Assembly (NCBI GenBank): GCA_015066345.1
Contig: SVOQ01000006.1
Location: 41,035 to 105,034, forward strand
DNA from: Oscillospiraceae bacterium
GTDB lineage: Bacteria > Bacillota > Clostridia > Oscillospirales > Acutalibacteraceae
Reading direction: 5' to 3'
Length of the DNA: 64,000 nucleotides
The position numbers and the translations under genes are program-made. Positions 16,219 to 24,514 of the stretch are shown one piece after another. The stretch's first letter is position 1; each line of letters starts with the position of its first letter. The notes under the pieces are model-generated. The model saw only the letters and a program-made list of their open reading frames with translations. It ran no database searches and was not told the DNA's origin.

Positions 16219-18024
16219 TTATTTAATTACCGCTTTAAACTTACAGTTACCAACACAAACGCCACACTTAACGCATTTGTCAGTGTCGATTGAGAAGGAT
16301 GCAAGCTTATGACCGGGTGCAATATACTCAGTTCTTGTAATAGCATCAACGGGACAATTTCTTGCACAAACGCCGCAACCGATACATTTATCTTTATCGA
16401 TGGAGTATGTAACAAGGTCTTTACATACACCTGCGGGACATTTTTTGTCAACAACGTGTGCAATATATTCGTCACGGAAACGCTGATATGTAGAAAGAAC
16501 GGGGTTGGGAGCAGTCTGACCGAGACCGCAGAGAGAGTTTTCTTTGATGTAGTTACAAAGATATTCCATTCTCTCAAGGTCTTCCATTGTACCTTTACCG
16601 CTTGTGATTTTTTCAAGGATTTCAAGAAGTCTTCTTGTACCTACACGGCAGGGAGTACATTTACCGCAAGACTCGTCAACAGTAAATTTAAGGAAGAATT
16701 TAGCAATATCAACCATACAGTCGTCTTCGTCCATAACGATAAGACCACCCGAACCCATCATTGCACCTTTGGCAACGAGGTTATCATAGTCGATTTTGAT
16801 ATCAAGAAGGTCTGCAGGAAGGCATCCGCCTGAGGGACCGCCTGTCTGAGCAGCCTTGAATTTTTTACCGTTGGGAATACCGCCACCGATATCCTCAATG
16901 ATTTCACGGAGTGTAGTACCCATGGGAACTTCAACAAGACCTGTGTTGTTGATTTTACCACCGAGAGCAAATACCTTTGTACCCTTGGAAGTTTCAGTAC
17001 CCATTGTGTTGAAGAATTCAGCACCTTTAAGGATAATCTGAGGAATGTTAGCGAATGTTTCAACGTTGTTTTCGGTAGTGGGTTTGCCGAAAAGACCTTT
17101 AACTGCCGGATAGGGAGGACGGGGTCTGGGCTCACCACGGTTACCTTCGATAGATGTCATAAGAGCAGTTTCTTCACCGCAAACGAAAGCACCTGCACCA
17201 AGACGGACGAATAAATCAAAGTCAAAACCTGAACCGAAAATATTTTTACCGAGAAGACCGTATTCACGAGCATCGTCAATAGCCTTCTGTAAACGCTGAA
17301 CAGCGATGGGATACTCAGCACGAACGTAAACGTAACCTTCAGTAGCACCTGTTGCGTAACCGCAGATTGTCATTGCTTCAACAAGACAGTGGGGGTCACC
17401 TTCGAGAACTGAACGGTCCATGAATGCACCGGGGTCACCTTCGTCGGCGTTACATACAACGTATTTCTGGTCTGCTTTATTAGCAGCAGTAAAGCTCCAT
17501 TTACGACCTGTGGGGAATCCGCCGCCGCCACGACCGCGAAGACCTGAATCAATAACAGTCTTAATAACATCTTCGGGTGTCATTTCTGTGAGAGCTTTTG
17601 CGAGAGCTGCGTAACCGTCGTAAGCGATATATTCCTCGATATTTTCGGGGTCAATAACACCGCAGTTACGAAGAGCAACTCTGTGCTGTTTTTTGTAGAA
17701 GTTTGTTTCGCTAAGGGGTTTAACGTTTTCTGCTTCAACAGTTTCTTTGTAAAGAAGTCTCTTAACGATACGACCCTTAAGAAGATGTTCTTCAACGATT
17801 TCGGGGATATCGTCAACTTTAACCTCACTGTAGAAACAACCTTCGGGATAAACGATCATAATCGGACCTAAAGCACAAAGTCCGAAACAACCGGTTCTTA
17901 CAACTTTAATTTCCTCTTCAAGGCCTTTTTCTTTAATGTTAGCTTCAAGTGCCTCGATGAGTTCTCCGCTGTGGCTGGAGGTACATCCGGTACCGCCGCA
18001 GACAAGTACATGAGAACGATACAT
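16219..18024 (-). CDS. hydB: Trimeric hydrogenase NADH-binding flavoprotein HydB (NuoF-like)
   Basis: NuoF-like flavin subunit that exchanges electrons between NAD(H), FMN and Fe-S clusters and is the likely bifurcation centre. Its 601 residues comprise an N-terminal thioredoxin-like [2Fe-2S] domain (CGGTGCTSS), the FMN/NADH core with GRGGGGFPTG and NADEGDPGAFMDR, the NuoF cluster SCGKCTPCRVG, and two C-terminal [4Fe-4S] motifs (CIGCGVCARNCP, CVKCGVCVGNC). The track's start is 15 codons too early. AAGGAGG precedes the ATG used here, just beyond the neighbouring gene's stop. Confidence 0.96.
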   Translation of the reverse strand: MYRSHVLVCGGTGCTSSHSGELIEALEANIKEKGLEEEIKVVRTGCFGLCALGPIMIVYPEGCFYSEVKVDDIPEIVEEHLLKGRIVKRLLYKETVEAENVKPLSETNFYKKQHRVALRNCGVIDPENIEEYIAYDGYAALAKALTEMTPEDVIKTVIDSGLRGRGGGGFPTGRKWSFTAANKADQKYVVCNADEGDPGAFMDRSVLEGDPHCLVEAMTICGYATGATEGYVYVRAEYPIAVQRLQKAIDDAREYGLLGKNIFGSGFDFDLFVRLGAGAFVCGEETALMTSIEGNRGEPRPRPPYPAVKGLFGKPTTENNVETFANIPQIILKGAEFFNTMGTETSKGTKVFALGGKINNTGLVEVPMGTTLREIIEDIGGGIPNGKKFKAAQTGGPSGGCLPADLLDIKIDYDNLVAKGAMMGSGGLIVMDEDDCMVDIAKFFLKFTVDESCGKCTPCRVGTRRLLEILEKITSGKGTMEDLERMEYLCNYIKENSLCGLGQTAPNPVLSTYQRFRDEYIAHVVDKKCPAGVCKDLVTYSIDKDKCIGCGVCARNCPVDAITRTEYIAPGHKLASFSIDTDKCVKCGVCVGNCKFKAVIK

Positions 18025-18037
18025 TATTTTTTCCTCC

Positions 18038-18412
18038 TTATTCTGTAACAGCGCCAACTGTATATTCAACTACGGGGTTACCGTTAACGAGGTGTTCGTT
18101 AACAACTTTAGCTACCTTTTCGGCAGTCATTTTAACGTAAGTAACCTTTTCTTTACCGGGTTCAAAAACCTCAACGATGGGCTCGTACTGGCACATACCG
18201 ATACAACCGGTCTGTGTAACACTTACGTGCTTAACTTCTCTCTTAGCGATTTCGTCAGTAAGAGCTTTAAGTACGGGACGTGCACCTGCTGCAATACCGC
18301 AAGTTGCCATACCTACAACAACTCTTGTACCGTCGTTACCGTCAGCGTCACGAGCAGCAATCTGAGCCTGAGCTTTTTGTTTTATAGCAAGTAACTCTTC
18401 TAATGATTTCAT
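18038..18412 (-). CDS. Thioredoxin-like [2Fe-2S] ferredoxin of the hydrogenase operon
   Basis: A 124-residue thioredoxin-fold [2Fe-2S] protein with the cysteine set MATCGIAAGA and QTGCIGMCQYEP, resembling the N-terminal domain of HydB and the C-terminal domain of NuoE. It probably passes electrons within or to the HydABC complex. It lies between the ATPase gene (17 nt) and hydB, a common place in clostridial hydrogenase operons. Equivalent small subunits are sometimes called HydD, but I am not sure enough to use that name. Confidence 0.85.
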   Translation of the reverse strand: MKSLEELLAIKQKAQAQIAARDADGNDGTRVVVGMATCGIAAGARPVLKALTDEIAKREVKHVSVTQTGCIGMCQYEPIVEVFEPGKEKVTYVKMTAEKVAKVVNEHLVNGNPVVEYTVGAVTE

Positions 18413-18429
18413 TTTATTTCGTCCTTTCG

Positions 18430-18975
18430 TTAATTCTTGAATAACTGTTGCGTTTGTTCACTGATATAGCCTTCGACCCAACTCATAACCGATGGCTCCG
18501 AAAGAGGAACACCGTCGAGAACGGTCTTTATATCAGCTGATGAGAACTTAAATTCTGCATCATCAACAACACGGGTGTAGATGAAATCCTTATCCTCATT
18601 CATACAAACAATAGTTGCTATTGTTGATGACATATCGCCCAAAGGGGTAAAATCAATACTGTCGGTTTTAAAACGGGCTTCAACCCTTGTACCGACACCC
18701 GGTTGGGATTTTATTGAAAAACTCCCGCCCGTTTGCTCCGCCGCCATTTTAAAAAGCGGAATACCCATACCGACTTTACGTGTGGTACGTGTTGTAAAAA
18801 ACGGGTCCTGAACATTTCTGACCTGTTCTTCGGTCATACCTTTACCATTGTCGTAAATACCGATAAGAAGTGTTTTCTCGGCGGTGTTTTCTTCAACAAC
18901 AATTTCGGTAAGTGAAGCCCCTGCCACAATTGAGTTCTGGGCAATATCGAGAATATTAAGTGATAATTCACGCAT
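18430..18975 (-). CDS. Histidine-kinase-type ATPase domain protein of the hydrogenase operon
   Basis: A stand-alone GHKL ATPase domain of 181 residues, with N-box NILDIAQNSI, G1 box DNGKGM and G2 box GMGIPLFKM. There is no dimerisation/His-phosphorylation domain and no sensor domain. Such proteins often sit between hydC and the ferredoxin gene in clostridial hydrogenase operons, but their role is not established. A regulatory or assembly function is plausible. It is 5 nt after hydC, so co-expression is near certain. Confidence 0.85.
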   Translation of the reverse strand: MRELSLNILDIAQNSIVAGASLTEIVVEENTAEKTLLIGIYDNGKGMTEEQVRNVQDPFFTTRTTRKVGMGIPLFKMAAEQTGGSFSIKSQPGVGTRVEARFKTDSIDFTPLGDMSSTIATIVCMNEDKDFIYTRVVDDAEFKFSSADIKTVLDGVPLSEPSVMSWVEGYISEQTQQLFKN

Positions 18976-18980
18976 AAGGC

Positions 18981-19478
18981 TTAGTTCATATATTTAGCAA
19001 GAATACCGGGAACATCGTCTGCGGTAATTTTACCGTAAACCTCACCGTTGATTGTGAAAACGGGAGCAAGACCGCAAGCACCGATACAACGGCATTCTTC
19101 GAGAGAGAATTTACCGTCGGGTGTGCATTCACCGGGTTCAATACCGAGTATTTCACTGATTTTTTCTGTAAGCTGCTGTGAACCTTTTACGTAGCAAGCT
19201 GTACCGAGACAAACAGAGATATCGTATTCGCCCTTGGGTGAAAGTGAGAACTGTGCGTAGAAAGTGGCAACGCCGTAAACCTTCTCAAGAGGGATATCCA
19301 TACCCTCCGCAATCATTACCTGCACTTCACGAGGAAGGTAACCGTAAATACCCTGTGCCTCCTGCATTACGTGCATAAGCTGACTTTTGTCATCCTTGCA
19401 CTCTGCAATTACTGCGTCAAGTTGTGCTTTCTGCTCAGGCGTACCTTTGAAAGGTATTGTGCTGATTTTCTTGACCAT
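18981..19478 (-). CDS. hydC: Trimeric hydrogenase subunit HydC (NuoE-like)
   Basis: NuoE-like [2Fe-2S] subunit (165 residues) of the HydABC complex. The N-terminal helical part contains GYLPREVQVMIAEGM and VYGVATFYAQFSLSPKG. The thioredoxin-like part carries the four cluster cysteines in VCLGTACYVKG and EECRCIGACGLAP. It is the first gene of the hydrogenase operon, with GGAGGAAATC before ATG, and it faces the divergent sensory locus across a 298-bp AT-rich region. Confidence 0.95.
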   Translation of the reverse strand: MVKKISTIPFKGTPEQKAQLDAVIAECKDDKSQLMHVMQEAQGIYGYLPREVQVMIAEGMDIPLEKVYGVATFYAQFSLSPKGEYDISVCLGTACYVKGSQQLTEKISEILGIEPGECTPDGKFSLEECRCIGACGLAPVFTINGEVYGKITADDVPGILAKYMN

Positions 19479-19574
19479 TCAGATTTCCTCCATTCAAAAA
19501 TATGTTTTACACCTCGTTTTTTTAATTAAAACAAAGTGCTGTATATATTAGTTTAACATAACACATATATCGAA

Positions 19575-19604
19575 ATTATAACACAATAAATGTACGATTG
19601 TCTA
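19575..19604 (-). promoter_or_regulatory. Promoter of the hydCBA operon
   Basis: TAGACA, 18 nt, TATAAT on the minus strand, about 96 nt before hydC. The intergenic region also holds the divergent promoter at 19708. I saw no convincing Rex operator between them. Confidence 0.6.
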
Positions 19605-19707
19605 TACTAAAATTCGACTTTTTAGGTGTTTTTGATATTTTTTTAACATTTTGACCTATTGCACAAATCTTAAAAAGATTTTTCTATGCATATTTAACTT
19701 AAAACTT

Positions 19708-19737
19708 TTGAAAATTACACTTCAGTTATGCTACAAT
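19708..19737 (+). promoter_or_regulatory. Promoter of the sensory hydrogenase locus
   Basis: TTGAAA, 18 nt, TACAAT with an extended-10 TGC on the plus strand. The first gene begins about 35 nt after the predicted start. Confidence 0.6.
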
Positions 19738-19776
19738 ATAATAGTATAAATAACTCTATCACGGAGGATGTTGTTA

Positions 19777-20127
19777 ATGAAAATAAGTGAAATAAAATCG
19801 ATTCTTAAAGCCGACCTTATCTGCGGTGAGGAATTCCTTGAAAATGAGGTTTTCACTGCCTGCGGAAGTGATATGATGAGCGACGTTCTCGCTTATGTAA
19901 AAGAACAAGCCGTTCTTTTATCGGGTCTTGTTAATCCTCAGGTTGTAAGAACCGCCGAAATGATGGATATGAACTGCATCGTTTTTGTCCGCGGAAAGCA
20001 ACCTGACGCAGATATTATTGACCTTGCCAAAGAACGTGAAATCGTTCTTCTTCGTACTGATTATGAAATGTTCACCTCTTGTGGCCTTTTGTATAAAAAC
20101 GGTCTCAAAGGAGGTTGCGGAGTATAA
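19777..20127 (+). CDS. DRTGG-domain protein (first copy)
   Basis: A 116-residue DRTGG-like protein. DRTGG domains occur next to CBS domains and in phosphotransacetylases and are thought to bind a small ligand. Features are KISEIKSILKADLICGE, GSDMMSDVLAYVKE and the closing FTSCGLLYKNGLKG. The second ATG is used because GGAGG is 9 nt before it. Its TAA overlaps the next ATG (TAATG). Together with the similar 110-residue protein at 21908 it brackets the hydrogenase homologue, which suggests a ligand-sensing role in this locus. Confidence 0.8.
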   Translation: MKISEIKSILKADLICGEEFLENEVFTACGSDMMSDVLAYVKEQAVLLSGLVNPQVVRTAEMMDMNCIVFVRGKQPDADIIDLAKEREIVLLRTDYEMFTSCGLLYKNGLKGGCGV

Positions 20128-20549
20128 TGGAACCTTTGACTTTGCACTATAACGTAAGCGGAACGGATTTTACCTGTGCCGGTGAAGCCTCGGGTAAAAT
20201 CAAAAAAGCCCTTAAGGAATTAGGCTTTCCTACAAGTATTATCCGCAACGTGGCAATTGCCGTTTACGAAGGCGAAATAAATCTGGTAATACACGGTGGT
20301 GGCGGTGTTATTGATGCCGAAATTACACCCGAATGTATTTCCGTTGTTTTGGCTGACCAAGGCCCCGGTATTCCCGACATTTCACTGGCAATGCAGGAGG
20401 GTTACTCAACCGCACCCGACAATGTACGTCAGCTGGGCTTTGGTGCCGGTATGGGTCTTCCCAACATCAAAAAATATACCGACGAAATGATTATTGAATC
20501 AGAGGTCGGAAAAGGAACTACAATTAGGCTTAAAGTTTTCGTAAAATAA
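20127..20549 (+). CDS. RsbW-like anti-sigma-type ATPase
   Basis: A 140-residue GHKL ATPase of the RsbW/SpoIIAB type. It has an N-box (AVYEGEINLVIHG), G1 DQGPGIPD and G2 GAGMGLPNIKKY. RsbW-like proteins act as serine kinases or anti-sigma factors, but no sigma factor or antagonist is visible here. The ATG overlaps the stop of the DRTGG gene. The track's TTG start is rejected. It lies directly upstream of the sensory-type hydrogenase, so it may relay that protein's state. Confidence 0.85.
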   Translation: MEPLTLHYNVSGTDFTCAGEASGKIKKALKELGFPTSIIRNVAIAVYEGEINLVIHGGGGVIDAEITPECISVVLADQGPGIPDISLAMQEGYSTAPDNVRQLGFGAGMGLPNIKKYTDEMIIESEVGKGTTIRLKVFVK

Positions 20550-20567
20550 AGCCTGAAAGGAGCATTT

Positions 20568-21902
20568 ATGGATAAATATTTCCATTCGGTGCGACTTGAT
20601 AAAGATAAATGCCGTGGTTGTACTAACTGTATTAAACGTTGCCCCACTCAGGCAATACGTGTACGTAACGGCAAAGCACGTATTATAAAAGAACGTTGTA
20701 TCGATTGTGGCGAGTGCATTCGCGTTTGCCCCCACCACGCAAAATACGCAAGTCGCGACTCATTAGAGCAACTTGAAAATTACAAGTATAAAATTGCCCT
20801 TCCTGCACCCGCATTATATGGGCAATTCAATAACCTTGATGATGTCAATATAATACTTAATGCCCTACCCTCTCTGGGCTTTGACGCAGTTTTTGAGGTT
20901 TCAAAAGCGGCGGAGTTAGTCTCCGAAGCAACACGAATATATCTTGAAACCCGAAGATACGTAAAACCCGCTATTTCATCCGCTTGTCCTGCGGTAGTAA
21001 GACTTATAAGGGTATGTTTCCCCGAACTTATTGACAACATAATTCTCGTTAACGCCCCCGTAGAAGAAGCGGGACGTCTTGCAAGAAACAAAGCCGTTGC
21101 CAAAACAGGCTTAAAACCCGAAGAAATCGGCGTTTTCTTCATATCCCCCTGCCCTGCTAAAATAACATCCTTCAAGCAACCCATGGGCACCGATAAATCA
21201 AATGTTGACGGGGCTATTGCCATAAATGACATTTACCCCCATCTTCTTAAAGCCATGGAGAAAATGAATGAACACGATGAAATGATGGCACTTCACGATT
21301 CGGGTGTTATCGGTATCGGTTGGGCTACAAGCGGCGGCGAGGCATCGGGCACACTTAAAGACAATGCCCTTGCGGCGGACGGTATCGAAAACTGTATGAA
21401 AATACTTGAAGAAGTTGAACGAGGAAATCTTGACAGTGTTGATTTTATCGAGCTTAACGCTTGTCAGGGCGGTTGCGTAGGCGGTAGTTTAACTGCCGAA
21501 AACCCCTTTATAGCTAAGTCAAGGCTTATGAAATTAAGAAAATACAATCCCGTTTCCTGTAACCACCTCTTATCCGAAGACATCCCTGAAGAAATGTTAT
21601 GGTCGTCCCCCATTGAGCCCTGTGACGATGTTATGAAACTTGCGGACAATGTACAGGAAGCAATGGAACGGATGGCAAGAATGAAGGAACTTTTAAAGAC
21701 TTTCCCCGGTCTTGATTGCGGTACCTGTGGTGCTCCCGGATGCAGAGCCCTCGCCGAGGACGTTGTACGCGGTTTCACTACCGAGCACGACTGTGTTTTC
21801 AGAGCAAAAGAGGAACTCCAGGATATTGACAGCCTTGAGGATACCGAAAAACTTGAACTCATTATTCCTGCTCCGTTCAGAGAAAATCTCAAAGAGGATT
21901 AA
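20568..21902 (+). CDS. Sensory-type [FeFe]-hydrogenase homologue (HydS-like)
   Basis: A 444-residue monomeric hydrogenase relative. Two N-terminal [4Fe-4S] motifs (C15-C25, C44-C54) precede an H-cluster domain with SSACPAVVRL (C140), SPCPAKITS (C195) and NACQGGCVGG (C299, C303). A C-terminal [4Fe-4S] motif, DCGTCGAPGC, follows. The four H-cluster cysteines remain, but the proton-relay Cys is Ala139 and the Met/Glu of MPCxxKxxE are Ser, changes known from putative sensory hydrogenases such as that of Thermotoga. No PAS domain is present. It is flanked by ATPase, DRTGG and PHP genes, fitting H2 or redox sensing rather than turnover. Confidence 0.85.
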   Translation: MDKYFHSVRLDKDKCRGCTNCIKRCPTQAIRVRNGKARIIKERCIDCGECIRVCPHHAKYASRDSLEQLENYKYKIALPAPALYGQFNNLDDVNIILNALPSLGFDAVFEVSKAAELVSEATRIYLETRRYVKPAISSACPAVVRLIRVCFPELIDNIILVNAPVEEAGRLARNKAVAKTGLKPEEIGVFFISPCPAKITSFKQPMGTDKSNVDGAIAINDIYPHLLKAMEKMNEHDEMMALHDSGVIGIGWATSGGEASGTLKDNALAADGIENCMKILEEVERGNLDSVDFIELNACQGGCVGGSLTAENPFIAKSRLMKLRKYNPVSCNHLLSEDIPEEMLWSSPIEPCDDVMKLADNVQEAMERMARMKELLKTFPGLDCGTCGAPGCRALAEDVVRGFTTEHDCVFRAKEELQDIDSLEDTEKLELIIPAPFRENLKED

Positions 21903-21907
21903 TTTAT

Positions 21908-22240
21908 ATGACAGTAAATGAATTACAAAAAGAACTTCAACTTACATATTTATGCGGAAAAGAAGTAGCCGAAGAAAAAGAAATTGACGGATGCTATTGC
22001 GGTGACTTGCTCAGTTGGGTTATGTCACGCGCTCAGTCAGGCAATATATGGCTGACTGTTATGGGTAATGTGAATTCCATAGGTGTTGCAGTCCTTGCGG
22101 ATATATCCTGTATCATTTTAACGGAAAATGCGGCATTGGACGAGGATGCTAAAAAACGGGCAATTGAGAATGATGTGGTTATTCTCACCTCCCCCAAAAA
22201 CGCTTACGAGCTTTCCGCCGAAATTTCAAAACTCATATGA
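21908..22240 (+). CDS. DRTGG-domain protein (second copy)
   Basis: A 110-residue protein with the same plan as the first DRTGG protein: an N-terminal TVNELQKELQLTYLCG, the middle GCYCGDLLSWVMSRAQ and a beta-rich end (VAVLADISCIILTENA). It follows the HydS-like gene by 5 nt and overlaps the PHP gene by 4 bp (ATGA). Sequence divergence from the 116-residue copy suggests an old duplication with separate roles, perhaps one sensing and one transmitting. Confidence 0.75.
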   Translation: MTVNELQKELQLTYLCGKEVAEEKEIDGCYCGDLLSWVMSRAQSGNIWLTVMGNVNSIGVAVLADISCIILTENAALDEDAKKRAIENDVVILTSPKNAYELSAEISKLI

Positions 22241-22944
22241 AAGTTCAATACGATTTTCACATTCATTCCTGCCTCAGTCCCTGTGGCGACAATGATATGA
22301 CTCCGCAAAATATAGTCAATATGTCAAAAATAATGGGCTATGATGTTATAGCCCTTACGGACCACAACACCTCGCGTAATTGCCCCGCGGTAATGAAAGC
22401 CGGTAAGGAAGCGGGGCTTACGGTTATTGCGGGTATGGAATTATGCACATCCGAGGAAGTACACATTATCTGCCTTTTCCCTGACTTAGAAAAGGCTATG
22501 GCTTTTTCCGATTATGTGTATACCACCCTGCCCCCCGTTAAAAACAAGCCCTCTATTTTCGGTGATCAGTTAATCTGCGACGAAAATGATGAGGTTATCG
22601 GCACTGAAGAAAAACTACTGATTACCGCAAGTAGTATAAGTTGTATGAAGGTAGTTGAAACCGTTAAAAAATACGGCGGTATATGTTACCCCGCCCATAT
22701 TGACCGTTCTTCTTTCAGTATTCTTTCAAACCTTGGCACTATTAATGAAAGTTTTGGCTTTACGTGTGCCGAAATATTTGATATGACTAAAGAAAAAGAA
22801 CTTAAAGAAAAACACACCTATCTTAACAATCTTACAATTATCTCAGACTCGGATGCCCATTATCTTGAAAAAATGCGTATACCCGAATATTTTATTGAAA
22901 TTCCCGAATTATCAATAGATAGCATATTTAATTATTTGCGATAA
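22237..22944 (+). CDS. PHP-domain metal-dependent phosphoesterase
   Basis: A PHP-superfamily protein of 235 residues with metal-binding motifs HIHSCLSPCGDN, ALTDHNTS and GMELCTSEEVHIICLF. Further on are PAHIDRSSFS and SDSDAH, together a complete set of PHP ligands, so it is probably an active phosphoesterase on a nucleotide or other phosphate. Its stop lies 16 nt before the transporter start. PHP genes in the sensory hydrogenase neighbourhood suggest that it processes a signalling molecule, but no substrate is evident. Confidence 0.85.
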   Translation: MKVQYDFHIHSCLSPCGDNDMTPQNIVNMSKIMGYDVIALTDHNTSRNCPAVMKAGKEAGLTVIAGMELCTSEEVHIICLFPDLEKAMAFSDYVYTTLPPVKNKPSIFGDQLICDENDEVIGTEEKLLITASSISCMKVVETVKKYGGICYPAHIDRSSFSILSNLGTINESFGFTCAEIFDMTKEKELKEKHTYLNNLTIISDSDAHYLEKMRIPEYFIEIPELSIDSIFNYLR

Positions 22945-22960
22945 TAAAGGAGTGAGAAAC

Positions 22961-24451
22961 TTGGCACTACCAACCCAGACTACTGAAATCAGGCGTTATG
23001 TAGGCAAAAAAGAGACCCTTGCATACGTTCTCAATGACGTAGCGTCGAGCCTTAACATTAACGACTACAAAGAGCGTTATATTTACGACGTTGTAAAAAT
23101 TGACTTTAATCTTCTTGCCATTCAGAACGTAGTCGCCACCGCCTGGGACTCAGTAAACGATACCTTTATAGGTGTTCTTGTTGACAAAACCCGTACCCGT
23201 TGGGGTAAATTCAGACCCTACGCACTTTTAGGTGAAATCCCCCTTACTGTTTTGGGAATGTGGTATTGGCTAATACCCTTCCTTTTCCCCGATACCCCCG
23301 GTGATTATCTTCCCAAATGGATATTCTACTTTGCAATGAGTATCATAACCGAAACGGCAGGTACGTTTACCTCCGTTGCAAAAACAGGCTATCTTTCAAC
23401 CATAACCCCCGAACCACTTGAACGTTCAAGGCTTATTGCTACGGCAAACGTGGCATCCCATCTTGTTGAGGACTTACCAAAGCAATTATTCGGAATCATA
23501 TACGACCTTGTGACAAATAAGGTTATTAACATACATCTGCCGAAATTATTTGCTTCCTTTGGTCTTGTATGCTCCGGAGTTTCCGCAATATTTGCTTTGT
23601 ACTTCGTGCTAAACTCCCGCGAAAGAGTTTCACAGTCAATAAAGCAACCCTCTGTCAAGCATTGCTTCAAGGCAATCCTCCACAACAAGCCTATGTTCAC
23701 CTATCTTCTATCCTCGTTCCTGTCGGGCTTCAGTATAGGTCAAAGCCGTACAAACTTCTATATAGACGTTATAGGCTCAATCACCTGGAAAACTATTGTA
23801 GGTATCCCCGCATTCCCCGTTAAATTCATCAGTTACAGTTTCGTTGAGCCCTTACGTAAAAGATTTTCCACAAAAGCCCTGTGGATTCTTGAGGATGCCT
23901 GGACGGATATGCTATGGCTTACGGTCTTCGGCATAGGCTCTATTAAGGGCAATTTCCAGAAAAAGGGCGTTATCCTGCCATTGATGGGAATTGAGGAAAT
24001 TTTCGAAATGTGTGTTTACGGCTTAAGACGAGTTATCCCTGCCGAAATCAAGAACGAAGCCCTTGACTACAGTGAATGGAAATACGGCTACCGTTCAGAG
24101 GCTATGACGGGTGTTTCGATGGACCTTATATCAAAACTCCAACAAGCCATTATGAGTGGTGTAAATAACGTGGTTATGGGTAAAATCGGTTACATACAGG
24201 GTAAAGAAATCGGTACCCAGACCGACAAAACCAAATGGTGGATTTTCGCACTCGGTACGGGCATCCCCATTATCACCTCAAGCCTCGGCATTATTCCCAA
24301 GCTCTTCTATCCCCTTTCTGCAGAAAAAAGAACTAAGATGTACGAAGAACTTAGCGAACGAAGACTTCAGATGTCCGAATTTATGAAAACCGCTTCCGCT
24401 GAAGAAATTGCAATTAAAGCAGATAACCAGCTTAACGGTATATTTGATTAA
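22961..24451 (+). CDS. GPH/MFS-type membrane transporter (TTG start)
   Basis: A 496-residue multi-span protein like glycoside-pentoside-hexuronide:cation symporters. It has DSVNDTFIGVLVDKTRTRWGKFRP, the typical first cytoplasmic loop of the family, and about ten further hydrophobic segments. The TTG start lies 8 nt after AAAGGAG. The track's GTG is too close to that site. It follows the PHP gene by 16 nt and ends at a strong terminator. The substrate is unknown, and its position after the sensory locus may be accidental. Confidence 0.8.
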   Translation: MALPTQTTEIRRYVGKKETLAYVLNDVASSLNINDYKERYIYDVVKIDFNLLAIQNVVATAWDSVNDTFIGVLVDKTRTRWGKFRPYALLGEIPLTVLGMWYWLIPFLFPDTPGDYLPKWIFYFAMSIITETAGTFTSVAKTGYLSTITPEPLERSRLIATANVASHLVEDLPKQLFGIIYDLVTNKVINIHLPKLFASFGLVCSGVSAIFALYFVLNSRERVSQSIKQPSVKHCFKAILHNKPMFTYLLSSFLSGFSIGQSRTNFYIDVIGSITWKTIVGIPAFPVKFISYSFVEPLRKRFSTKALWILEDAWTDMLWLTVFGIGSIKGNFQKKGVILPLMGIEEIFEMCVYGLRRVIPAEIKNEALDYSEWKYGYRSEAMTGVSMDLISKLQQAIMSGVNNVVMGKIGYIQGKEIGTQTDKTKWWIFALGTGIPIITSSLGIIPKLFYPLSAEKRTKMYEELSERRLQMSEFMKTASAEEIAIKADNQLNGIFD

Positions 24452-24460
24452 TAAAAAAGA

Positions 24461-24491
24461 CCTCCTATGGTTAACCATAGGAGGATTTTTT
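24461..24491. terminator. Bidirectional terminator between convergent genes
   Basis: The palindrome CCTCCTATGGTTAACCATAGGAGG is flanked by A-rich sequence on the left and T-rich on the right, so it can end both the transporter and the M28 peptidase transcripts. Confidence 0.9.
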
Positions 24492-24514
24492 TGCCACAAA
24501 GGGCTTTTTATACT

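Noticed and set aside
19479-19776. Rex (NADH-sensing repressor) operator before hydC
   Set aside because: I looked for TTGTTAAnnnnTTAACAA-like palindromes and found only loose AT-rich similarity.
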